From contig DAIQOI010000013.1 in the NCBI GenBank assembly GCA_036787955.1, positions 1 to 64,000 on the forward strand: a stretch of 64,000 nucleotides of DNA, in the 5' to 3' direction. Position numbers and translations under genes: made by a program. Numbering within the stretch: the stretch's first letter is position 1; every line of letters begins with the position of its first letter. This document shows, in pieces, positions 51,651 through 58,972 of this stretch. The notes under the pieces are model-generated. The model worked only from the letters and a program-made list of their open reading frames with translations. It searched no databases and had not been told where the DNA came from. The DNA is from UBA2336 sp036787955 (GTDB lineage: Bacteria > Bacteroidota > Bacteroidia > Cytophagales > Cyclobacteriaceae).

Positions 51651-51806
51651 TTAACAGCAACAGATACAACAACAGCAACACATCATGGCATGCATGTACA
51701 TACCACCGTTGCTGCAAGCAGTGAATTGATAAGATGGATGATTGATAAGGGGCGAATCCGAGCCGCTGCGACCTGACTGTTGGAAGAGTTGAGTTGTGTG
51801 TTTCAT
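51651..51806 (-). CDS. 51-aa leader ORF with a Met/Cys-rich C-terminal tail
   Basis: A 51-codon ORF that starts ATG eight bases after the SAM riboswitch P1 stem and stops (TAA) 110 bases before osmC. The first ~30 residues are polar and unremarkable (MKHTTQLFQQSG...). The last 16 residues contain Met at 36, 38, 41 and 42 and Cys at 43-47 and 49-51: five Cys, one Ile, three Cys, stop. Another Cys is at 31. Codons used in the run are TGT and TGC. Sulfur amino-acid codons packed at the end of a short ORF directly before sulfur amino-acid genes are what a ribosome-stalling leader peptide would look like, as in the cysteine leader peptides known from Actinobacteria. Whether it works by attenuation, or is itself a metal- or thiol-binding peptide, is not known. 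Confidence 0.7.
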   Translation of the reverse strand: MKHTTQLFQQSGRSGSDSPLINHPSYQFTACSNGGMYMHAMMCCCCCICCC

Positions 51807-51813
51807 GGTTTAT

Positions 51814-51926
51814 CGGTTTATATTCCTCCCGCCTTTCAGCGGGATGTCAGGAATTAGCACCGTGCACGGTTGTGCCGGTTGCTAGCGCTTCACAGAGCCT
51901 GTCTCTCCGCGCTTCTGTATAAATCG
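51814..51926 (-). ncRNA. SAM-I (S-box) riboswitch
   Basis: Read on the minus strand, the aptamer holds the conserved S-box blocks GAGAGACAGGCTCTGTGAAG, GCAACCGGC and GGTGCTAATTCC in order. P1 pairs 51918-51926 with 51814-51822 (eight of nine positions), and P4 is the hairpin CCCGC/GCGGG. It senses S-adenosylmethionine. No rho-independent terminator follows, so control is likely at translation of the adjacent leader ORF or by another route. It lies upstream of the osmC-metY-metX-hom unit, as expected for a methionine regulator. Confidence 0.93.
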
Positions 51927-51959
51927 ATAGCAGCGTGGTGCTGTGTTCGATTGTTCATG

Positions 51960-51991
51960 CAAACGTATAGGCTGAAATTTTTGTTACCAAA
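51960..51991 (-). promoter_or_regulatory. Complete Bacteroidota promoter of the methionine operon
   Basis: Minus strand: TTTG (51988-51991) as -33, a 20-base spacer, and TACGTTTG (51960-51967) as -7, an exact match to the Bacteroides consensus in both boxes and spacing. Transcription should start near 51954, about 28 bases before the riboswitch P1. Confidence 0.85.
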
Positions 51992-51995
51992 TAAA

Positions 51996-52736
51996 ATGAC
52001 AATTTTTTTAAAAAATTTTGCTAACAAGCGTTGGATGGCCATGTTTCTCCTTACATTCAATTTATTGATAATCATGGCCCTGCATGTTTATGCGCAGGAG
52101 CGTGCTCAGGAACGCGAACGCATGGTGCAGCAACAGCTTGTAAGCCGCGGCATCCGCTCAAAAGTTGTATTGGACGCCATGCGCAAGGTAGAACGGCACC
52201 GTTTTGTTCCCCCGGAACTAAGCCATGAGGCCTATAACGATTACCCGTTACCGATTGGCGGAGGGCAGACCATATCACAGCCCTATATCGTGGCATTCAT
52301 GACCGAAGCGCTGAACTTAAAGCCCACTGACAGGGTGTTGGAAATAGGCACAGGTTCCGGCTACCAGGCAGCTATACTTGCTGAAATCTGCAAGGAGGTT
52401 TATACCATAGAAATCGTTGAATCTCTTGGCAGGCAGGCAGAACAAACACTGCGGCATTTGGGCTACAGAAATGTATATGTGCGCATAGGCGATGGCTACC
52501 ATGGCTGGCCCGAAGCCGCCCCCTTCGATGCCATTATTGTTACCTGCTCGCCCACCAATGTACCCAAGCCCCTGGAAGAACAGCTGGCCGAAAACGGCCG
52601 CATGATTATACCCATCGGTGAAGACCAGGTTCAGGAGCTGGTGCTCATTACCAGGCAGGGAGGTAAACTGAAGCGCCAGTCGCGCCTGCCGGTACTGTTT
52701 GTACCCATGCGCGACAGGAAAGGAAAGCGATATTGA
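51996..52736 (+). CDS. pcm: Exported protein-L-isoaspartate O-methyltransferase
   Basis: A 246-residue enzyme that starts repair of isoaspartyl damage in aged proteins using SAM. HRFVPPELSHEAYNDYPLPIGGGQTISQPYIVAFM is the family signature (quoted in part: PLPIGGGQTISQP, near 87-99), followed by the SAM motif VLEIGTGSGYQAAILAE (near 119-135). Unusually, a hydrophobic N-terminal segment (MAMFLLTFNLLIIMALHVYAQ) looks like a signal peptide, so this version may act in the periplasm. Starts at 51996 and 52035 are both possible; the open frame further upstream (to 51870) runs across the riboswitch on the other strand and is rejected. Confidence 0.88.
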   Translation: MTIFLKNFANKRWMAMFLLTFNLLIIMALHVYAQERAQERERMVQQQLVSRGIRSKVVLDAMRKVERHRFVPPELSHEAYNDYPLPIGGGQTISQPYIVAFMTEALNLKPTDRVLEIGTGSGYQAAILAEICKEVYTIEIVESLGRQAEQTLRHLGYRNVYVRIGDGYHGWPEAAPFDAIIVTCSPTNVPKPLEEQLAENGRMIIPIGEDQVQELVLITRQGGKLKRQSRLPVLFVPMRDRKGKRY

Positions 52737-52807
52737 AAAACCCATTGAATCCTTTGATGTTTAACGATAAAAAAAACCTTTTTCCTGCCGTTTTAGCGGC
52801 CGGATTC

Positions 52808-52815
52808 TATATTTG
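52808..52815 (+). promoter_or_regulatory. Bacteroidota -7 element for nqrF
   Basis: TATATTTG (exact TAnnTTTG), 23 bases before the nqrF ATG at 52839, so nqrF is transcribed on its own. Confidence 0.65.
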
Positions 52816-52838
52816 TAACCCTAAAAACTGAAGGATTC

Positions 52839-54137
52839 ATGGTAATCGCATCTTCCATTATTGCATTTACACTCATTATTTTCCTGTTGGTTATATTGCT
52901 GTTAATTGCCCAGAAAAAGCTGGTGCAGACGGGGCCGGTAAAAATCATCATTAATGGTGACGAAGAAAAGGCTATTGTAGTGCCGGCCGGCTCGTCTTTG
53001 CTAAGTACCCTGGCCAGCCAGAAAATATTCATCCCCTCTGCCTGCGGGGGAGGCGGTACCTGCGCCATGTGCAAATGCGTGGTGGAAGAAGGCGGTGGTG
53101 ATGTGCTGCCCACCGAACTCGGACACCTCAGCCGCAAGGAAAGAGCCGAACACGTGCGCCTAAGCTGCCAGGTAAAAGTGAAACAGGATATGCGCATCCG
53201 CATACCCGAAGAAATCTTTGGTATCAAAAAATGGGAATGCGAGGTAGTTTCCAACTACAATGTTTCCACTTTTATTAAAGAATTTGTTGTAAAACTTCCT
53301 CCCGGCGAAGTATTGAAATTTGAAGCCGGTGGCTATATCCAGATTGACGTGCCTCCCTGCACCGTCGATTACAAAGATATTGACATCACGCCTCACCCTG
53401 AGTTGGGCCATAAGCCCGATGTATTCAAAAGCGACTGGGATAAGTTTAAAATGTGGGACCTGAAAATGGTGAATGATGAGCCCATCTTCCGCGCCTACTC
53501 CATGGCCAATCACCCCGCTGAAGGCAACATTATTATGCTGAACGTCCGCATTGCCACTCCGCCATGGGACCGCGCCAACAACCGCTGGATGGACGTGAAC
53601 CCGGGTATCTGCTCATCTTATATCTTCTCGCGTAAACCAGGCGATAAAGTAACCATTTCCGGACCGTACGGGGAGTTTCACATCAATCCTACCGACCGTG
53701 AAATGATTTACATCGGTGGTGGGGCCGGTATGGCTCCGCTGCGCGCACAGATATTTCACCTGTTCCATACCGAAAAAACCAAACGAAAGGTATCCTACTG
53801 GTATGGCGGACGTTCCAAGAAAGAACTCTTTTATGTAGATCACTTCCGGAAAATTGAAAAAGAGTTCCCCAACTTCCGCTTCTACATTGGACTTTCCGAG
53901 CCGCTGCCCGAAGATAACTGGAAGGTGAAAAAAAGCCTCGATGACACCGAAGGCGATGGTTACATCGGCTTCATCCACCAGTGCCTGTACGACAACTACC
54001 TGAAACACCATCCCGCACCGGAAGATGTAGAATACTACCTGTGCGGCCCGCCTCTGATGAACGCGGCTGTGCTGAAAATGTTGGATGAGATGGGTATCCC
54101 GAAAGAAAACATCAGGTTTGACGACTTCGGTGGGTAA
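52839..54137 (+). CDS. nqrF: Na+-translocating NADH:quinone oxidoreductase subunit F
   Basis: A 432-residue NADH-oxidising entry subunit of Na+-NQR. One N-terminal membrane helix (~5-24), a 2Fe-2S ferredoxin domain with four cysteines in SACGGGGTCAMCKC (near 67-80) and a later LSCQVK, then an FAD domain (RAYSMANHP near 219) and an NADH-binding domain (IYIGGGAGMAPLRAQIFHL, quoted in part: GGGAGMAPLR near 292). The end, FDDFGG, is typical of NqrF. The other five nqr subunit genes are not in the neighbourhood, unlike the usual six-gene operon. A terminator follows. Confidence 0.95.
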   Translation: MVIASSIIAFTLIIFLLVILLLIAQKKLVQTGPVKIIINGDEEKAIVVPAGSSLLSTLASQKIFIPSACGGGGTCAMCKCVVEEGGGDVLPTELGHLSRKERAEHVRLSCQVKVKQDMRIRIPEEIFGIKKWECEVVSNYNVSTFIKEFVVKLPPGEVLKFEAGGYIQIDVPPCTVDYKDIDITPHPELGHKPDVFKSDWDKFKMWDLKMVNDEPIFRAYSMANHPAEGNIIMLNVRIATPPWDRANNRWMDVNPGICSSYIFSRKPGDKVTISGPYGEFHINPTDREMIYIGGGAGMAPLRAQIFHLFHTEKTKRKVSYWYGGRSKKELFYVDHFRKIEKEFPNFRFYIGLSEPLPEDNWKVKKSLDDTEGDGYIGFIHQCLYDNYLKHHPAPEDVEYYLCGPPLMNAAVLKMLDEMGIPKENIRFDDFGG

Positions 54138-54156
54138 TACTCTGTAAAACTTTTAA

Positions 54157-54180
54157 GGGGCCGGCATGACCGGCCTTTTT
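54157..54180 (+). terminator. Intrinsic terminator after nqrF
   Basis: Stem GGCCGG/CCGGCC with a CATGA loop followed by TTTTT, about 20 bases after the nqrF stop. Confidence 0.85.
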
Positions 54181-54215
54181 CATTTCCGGCTTTTGTATCT
54201 TTCAAAAAAAATTCG

Positions 54216-55373
54216 ATGGACTTAACCCTGTTCTTCAATCCTGTTCAGGAATCGTTAATAAGTACTCAAAATGTTGCTTCACTGGCCCGCAGCCTCCGGA
54301 TTTATGTGCACAAAATGCCCGATTATAAAGATGCCCACCTGGCTATTTTAGGCGTACCCGAAGAAAGGGGCGCAGGAAAAAATTCGGGCACTTTACACGC
54401 CCCTGATGAAATCAGAAAAAAACTCTATTCGCTGAAACGCAGTAATGTTACTTACCGCGTTGTAGATCTGGGCAATTTAAAACCCGGACATGACCTTCAG
54501 GAAACCTACACCCGCCTGAGCGAGGTATGCCGCATCTTGCTCGAACACAACGTTCTCCCAGTTATTCTGGGTGGTTCCCACGACCTTACTTACGGTCAAT
54601 ATACTGCCTATGAGCAACTCGATAAGCTGGTAAGCCTGTTGAACATTGACGCTTTTCTTGACCTGGAACAGGACAGCGAAGCCTCGCCTTCCTCAAGCCA
54701 TTTACAGAAAATTTTGCTGTACGAACCTAACTTTCTGTTCAGCTACACCCACCTGGCTTATCAATCCTATCTCATTGATCCCGATTCGGTTGCTACCCTG
54801 GAAAAACTTTATTTCGAGGCGTTCCGCATCGGGCAGATGCGTACCAACCTGCAGGACATCGAGCCGGTTATCCGCCAGGCCGACATGCTTTCGTTCGATG
54901 TTACCGCCATCCGCTCGGCCGATGCACCGGGTAATATCCATGCCCAGCCTTTTGGTCTTACCGGTGAAGAGGCCTGCCAGATATGCTGGTATGCCGGACT
55001 GAATGAAAAACTCAGCTCCATTGGCTTTTACGAGTACAACCCGTTGCTTGATGATGCTTCCTGTAAAACCGCTTCGGTCATAGCAACCATGGTCTGGTAT
55101 TTTATAGAAGGATATTATCACCGCAAAAGCGAACAGAACTTCCGCAGCAACGACTTCCTGAAATACGTAGTGGCCATGCCCGCTCACCCCGAAACCATTA
55201 TCTTCTACAAAAGCAAGCGCACAGAAAAATGGTGGATGGAGATACCTTATCCCGAAGGGCTGGAACGCTACGCGCGTAACAGCATAGTGCCCTGCAGCTA
55301 CACCGATTACCAAACTGCCACCCGGGGTGAGGTGCCCGAACGGTACATACAAACCATTGCCCGATTAAGCTGA
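54216..55373 (+). CDS. Arginase/formimidoylglutamase-family protein with incomplete metal site
   Basis: A 385-residue ureohydrolase-fold protein. ILGVPEERGAGKNSGT (near 44-59) and VILGGSHDLTYGQY (near 113-126) match the family. However the Mn-binding motif DAHxD reads DAFLD (near 147), and SFDxD reads SFDVT (near 229), so two of six expected metal ligands are missing. A weak -7 match (TATCTTTC) precedes it. Bacteroidota genomes often annotate such proteins as formimidoylglutamase; activity is doubtful here. Its stop region overlaps the Nramp-like gene end by nine bases (convergent). Confidence 0.8.
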   Translation: MDLTLFFNPVQESLISTQNVASLARSLRIYVHKMPDYKDAHLAILGVPEERGAGKNSGTLHAPDEIRKKLYSLKRSNVTYRVVDLGNLKPGHDLQETYTRLSEVCRILLEHNVLPVILGGSHDLTYGQYTAYEQLDKLVSLLNIDAFLDLEQDSEASPSSSHLQKILLYEPNFLFSYTHLAYQSYLIDPDSVATLEKLYFEAFRIGQMRTNLQDIEPVIRQADMLSFDVTAIRSADAPGNIHAQPFGLTGEEACQICWYAGLNEKLSSIGFYEYNPLLDDASCKTASVIATMVWYFIEGYYHRKSEQNFRSNDFLKYVVAMPAHPETIIFYKSKRTEKWWMEIPYPEGLERYARNSIVPCSYTDYQTATRGEVPERYIQTIARLS

Positions 55374-56636
55374 TGACCTGGCGCGCCAGATGAAATAACC
55401 CAACAACAAGGTGCAGGACATCGCTATTCCGCCAAGGAAGAGCATGCCAAAACCCGTTGTCCAACCGGCAGCAATAAAAACTTTTTCAATCTGGTTCAGG
55501 CCAATAATGGTTACGCTGAAAAAGACCGCCAGCATGGCCATCAGGTAAAACCATCCCGGGAGCTGGGCATCCTGTAAAACCTTTTTATGATTGACCAGCA
55601 GAATAAGAACTGCTGCCAGAAGCGGAAGAATGAATCCGTTTAAAGCCTGAACAGTCAGAATAACGGGAATGGGTTTAATACCGCTGATACCGAAAAGAAA
55701 GCCCACCATAAGCACCATTCCCCACACCCATCTTAACTTCTGGGCTTTATCCCATCCCCACAGCGTGGCTGCTACAAGCGAAGCCGCGTAAGGCGCGGTA
55801 ACGGAAGAAGAAAAACCGGCAGCAAACAATCCGACACCCAAAGCCCACGTACCAACCACACCCATTTCATCATGCAGCTGGTTTGCCAGTTCAGGAAAAG
55901 AAGCGAAAGCATCGACAGCCGTGCCGGCCACCACAATAGCCCCGGTAATAAAACCACCCGTGAGCACCGACACCGCTAATCCCAGCCGCATCTCCGCAAT
56001 GGTTTTTCCATGGCTTATGCCGGAACCCAGAAAGATGTTGTACGGCACAATGGTAGTTCCTACCAACCCCAACACGATTAAAGCCGAACCGTGGGGAAAA
56101 TGCGGTACTGCTGCCGATCTTAGCAACTCTAAAGGGGCATAAGGCTGCTCAATGGCCAATGAAATAAATGCAATGCCCATCAGCGCCACAAGAAAAGTCA
56201 TGATGCCGGAAATCAGGTTGCGCTTGTTAAACCAAAGTATTGCAAAAACAGCCAGGACAACGGCCAGCGTTAACCAGCCCATCTCAAAACCTGTTAATAT
56301 ATTTAAGCCAGAAACTGCCCCCAGAATATTTCCGGCTTCATAGGCGGCACATCCCAGCATCACCACTATGCCGGTTGTACCAATCATCAGGATACCCGGT
56401 TTACCCAGGCCCATTTCTGCTGCCTGTCGGAGATTTAAGCCTGAGGCTATGACCGTGCGCGCTGCTATTTCCTGAAGCACCAGACATCCCAAAGTACCCA
56501 ACGTCACTGCCCACAGCAATTGCAAGCCAAACGTGGCACCAGCCGTAACCGAAGTAGTTATAGTGCCCGGCCCGATAAAGGCAGCCGATATAACAGAGTA
56601 CAATACAATGGAACTGATCCGGGATTTAACTGGCAT
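55365..56636 (-). CDS. Nramp-like transporter lacking canonical metal-site residues
   Basis: A 423-residue inner-membrane protein with about 11 hydrophobic helices and clear Nramp-family alignment (TM1: FIGPGTITTSVTAGATFGLQ, comparable to MntH FxDPGNxxTxIQAGxxxGYQ). But the metal-binding DPGN of TM1 is GPGT, and the TM6 motif MPH is VPYN. The Asp, Asn and Met that coordinate divalent metals in canonical Nramp are all changed. It may carry another substrate; some Nramp-related clades carry magnesium or organic solutes. The start ATG is four bases after a -7 element. Confidence 0.83.
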   Translation of the reverse strand: MPVKSRISSIVLYSVISAAFIGPGTITTSVTAGATFGLQLLWAVTLGTLGCLVLQEIAARTVIASGLNLRQAAEMGLGKPGILMIGTTGIVVMLGCAAYEAGNILGAVSGLNILTGFEMGWLTLAVVLAVFAILWFNKRNLISGIMTFLVALMGIAFISLAIEQPYAPLELLRSAAVPHFPHGSALIVLGLVGTTIVPYNIFLGSGISHGKTIAEMRLGLAVSVLTGGFITGAIVVAGTAVDAFASFPELANQLHDEMGVVGTWALGVGLFAAGFSSSVTAPYAASLVAATLWGWDKAQKLRWVWGMVLMVGFLFGISGIKPIPVILTVQALNGFILPLLAAVLILLVNHKKVLQDAQLPGWFYLMAMLAVFFSVTIIGLNQIEKVFIAAGWTTGFGMLFLGGIAMSCTLLLGYFIWRARSSA

Positions 56637-56640
56637 TTTT

Positions 56641-56648
56641 CAAAAATA
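56641..56648 (-). promoter_or_regulatory. Bacteroidota -7 element for the Nramp-like gene
   Basis: The minus strand reads TATTTTTG (exact TAnnTTTG), four bases before the ATG at 56636; transcription would begin at the start codon. Confidence 0.65.
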
Positions 56649-56879
56649 GTCTTTCATCGAAAATGCCCTGTAAGTTTTTCGAATTTTTCAGATTACCGGC
56701 TTCGGCTCTTTTTTAACTTATTTTACATTTCACCGTAAGAACAGTGCAAAATGCAGAGGAGAACCATTGATAAATAAACTTTTCATTACACTAATTTTTG
56801 CTCGGGCGCAACTGTTTTTTCTACTGGGGCGCCTACTGAAATCCGGTTGCACGGACCTTTTTATAATGAACTATCTTGT

Positions 56880-58052
56880 ATGACGAAGCCATCGTTTACA
56901 ATATTCGGGGCCACCGAAATCGATCAGGCCGCCATAACGCAGATGGAAGCTGCCATGCGCCTGCCCGTTTCGGTTGCCGGTGCACTCATGCCCGATGCAC
57001 ACCCCGGCTACGGACTGCCCATTGGCGGGGTGCTGGCCACGCTGAATGCCGTTATTCCGTATGGTGTGGGAGTGGACATTGGCTGCCGGATGTGCCTGAG
57101 CGCCTACCCGCTGCCAGACAGCCACCTGACTAAAAACCGGGATAAGCTGAAAAAGATATTAACTGATAACACGAGGTTTGGCCGACAGGCATTTAAAAAA
57201 CCCATGGATCATGAAGTGCTCGAACACCGGGCCTTTAAGGAGATAGCCGTACTGCGCAACCTCAAAGACAAGGCTGCCGAACAAATCGGAACATCGGGTA
57301 GCGGCAATCACTTTGTGGAATTTGGTGTGCTGGAGTTACCCGAAGCCAATGAATGGAACCTGCCAGGTGGTAAATACCTGGCAGTATTATCGCACTCCGG
57401 ATCGCGCGGGCTGGGTGCAGAAATTGCCCGGCACTATACGCGGGTGGCCAAAGACATCCGCGGCCTGAAAGGCGAGGCAGGTAACCTGGCCTGGCTGGAC
57501 CTGGACAGCGCAGAAGGCCGGGAATACTGGGAGGCCATGCACCTTGCCGGTGCGTATGCTTCGGCCAATCACCATCAGATTCACGAGCGCATCAGCCGCG
57601 ACCTGGGTGAGCAGCCATTGCTGCGCGTGGAAAACCACCACAACTTTGCCTGGAAAGAAAAACTGCCCGATGGCTCAGAGGTCATCATTCACCGCAAGGG
57701 TGCCACACCGGCCGGCAAGGGAGCGTTGGGCATTATTCCCGGATCCATGACCGCCCCCGGATTTATTGTAAAAGGATTGGGCAATGCGCAGTCGCTGGAG
57801 TCGGCTGCGCACGGTGCCGGCAGAAAGCTGTCGAGAAGTGCTGCCAAAAAAAGTTTCACCCCAAAAATGATTAGCGATGTACTGAAACAAAACGGTGTGG
57901 AACTGATTGGAGGGGGAACAGATGAGGCACCCATGGCCTACAAAGACATCCGGCAGGTGATGGAACACCAGCGCGATTTGGTGCAAATAGCAGGAGTGTT
58001 TACACCCAAAATTGTGCGGATGTGTGGCGATAACTCACCTGCAGAAGACTGA
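56880..58052 (+). CDS. rtcB: RtcB-type RNA ligase
   Basis: A 390-residue 3'-phosphate RNA ligase using GTP and Mn2+. GVDIGCRM (metal-binding Cys, near 64-71), SGNHFVEF (near 139), SHSGSRGLG (near 170), VENHHNFAW (near 244), GATPAGKGALGIIPGSM (near 266), and the guanylylated histidine in AAHGAGRKLSR (near 303-313) are all present. The short N-terminus and GCRM spelling fit the RtcB2-like branch associated with RNA repair rather than tRNA splicing. ATG 56880 is chosen; an in-frame TTG lies 33 bp upstream. No archease or RtcA gene is adjacent. Confidence 0.92.
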   Translation: MTKPSFTIFGATEIDQAAITQMEAAMRLPVSVAGALMPDAHPGYGLPIGGVLATLNAVIPYGVGVDIGCRMCLSAYPLPDSHLTKNRDKLKKILTDNTRFGRQAFKKPMDHEVLEHRAFKEIAVLRNLKDKAAEQIGTSGSGNHFVEFGVLELPEANEWNLPGGKYLAVLSHSGSRGLGAEIARHYTRVAKDIRGLKGEAGNLAWLDLDSAEGREYWEAMHLAGAYASANHHQIHERISRDLGEQPLLRVENHHNFAWKEKLPDGSEVIIHRKGATPAGKGALGIIPGSMTAPGFIVKGLGNAQSLESAAHGAGRKLSRSAAKKSFTPKMISDVLKQNGVELIGGGTDEAPMAYKDIRQVMEHQRDLVQIAGVFTPKIVRMCGDNSPAED

Positions 58053-58069
58053 TGGGAGAATTTTTTTAA

Positions 58070-58948
58070 TCAAAGCACATTTGCCAGTTGTTCCTTGATT
58101 TTTTCCAGATCTTCTTTCATCAGTACAACTGCCTGTTGAATGGCTGCATCATTGGCTTTGGCTCCCAGGGTATTTATCTCCCTCCCTATTTCCTGCGCAA
58201 TAAAAGATAACTTTTTCCCGGCCGATGTATTTTCCTTCAGGGTTCGCAGAAAATAATCCAAATGGGCCTCCAGGCGCACACATTCTTCGCGTATATCCAG
58301 TTTTTCAGCATAGTACACCAGCTCCTGCTCCAGCCGGTTCCGGTCAAAACCTTCATCGTTAAAAAGCGATGCCACCTGTGTTCTCAGTTTATCGCGTACC
58401 TTGTCCAGCCGGCTGCGATCCAGTTCCCTTACTTTTTGCAACCCATCGCTGATGGAGCCGGCCAGTTTCACAAACTCTTTTTCCAATCCAAGGCCTTCCG
58501 TTTTTCTGAAATCATCGCACTGGGTTAACGCCTTTTCCAGAGTTGATTTAAGTTTTTGATATTCCTCCTCGTCCGCCGCTTCGGGCAGGTTGTTTTGCAC
58601 CACTTCCGGTGCATTCAGCGCCAACTGAAAAAGCGAGTCGTAAGGAGCCATCACGCGGTCGGCCAGCCTTTTATACTCGGTGTAATAACGGATAAACAGT
58701 TCTTCGTTATAGGTTTGACGCAGTTCAGCAGCAGCCTTGCGCACATATTCTACCTGAGTCGTTATCTTACCGCGCTCCAGCCGTTCGCCTATCAGCATCC
58801 GCACTTCCATTTCCCGATCGGAAAAAGATCGCGGCAACCGAAGATTCAGATCCAGAAATTTGGAATTCAGGCATTTGATTTCAACGGTAAGCAACGAAAG
58901 GTCATCTTCAAAAGAAGAAAAACCATAGCCCGTCATGGACTTTATCAT
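58070..58948 (-). CDS. YicC family endoribonuclease
   Basis: A 292-residue protein with the YicC N-terminal domain (MIKSMTGYGFSSFEDD and VEIKCLNSKFLDLNLRLPRSF, quoted in part: KCLNSKFLDLNLRLP near 25-39) and the DUF1732 C-terminal domain (EQELVYYAEKLDIREECVRLEAHL, quoted in part: KLDIREECVRLEAHL near 214-228; SFIAQEIGREINTLGAK near 247-263). E. coli YicC is an endoribonuclease that affects small-RNA stability. It lies 24 bp downstream of the propeller/barrel gene and converges on rtcB. Confidence 0.93.
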   Translation of the reverse strand: MIKSMTGYGFSSFEDDLSLLTVEIKCLNSKFLDLNLRLPRSFSDREMEVRMLIGERLERGKITTQVEYVRKAAAELRQTYNEELFIRYYTEYKRLADRVMAPYDSLFQLALNAPEVVQNNLPEAADEEEYQKLKSTLEKALTQCDDFRKTEGLGLEKEFVKLAGSISDGLQKVRELDRSRLDKVRDKLRTQVASLFNDEGFDRNRLEQELVYYAEKLDIREECVRLEAHLDYFLRTLKENTSAGKKLSFIAQEIGREINTLGAKANDAAIQQAVVLMKEDLEKIKEQLANVL

Positions 58949-58972
58949 GCGAACAGATTTAAAATGGTGGCA

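Noticed and set aside
56721..56756. Imperfect inverted repeat resembling the 12.5-kb palindrome (TTTTACATTTCAC ... GTGCAAAATGCAG) between the Nramp-like gene and rtcB
   Set aside because: Only about half of the arm positions pair; it may be a decayed second operator, but chance cannot be excluded.
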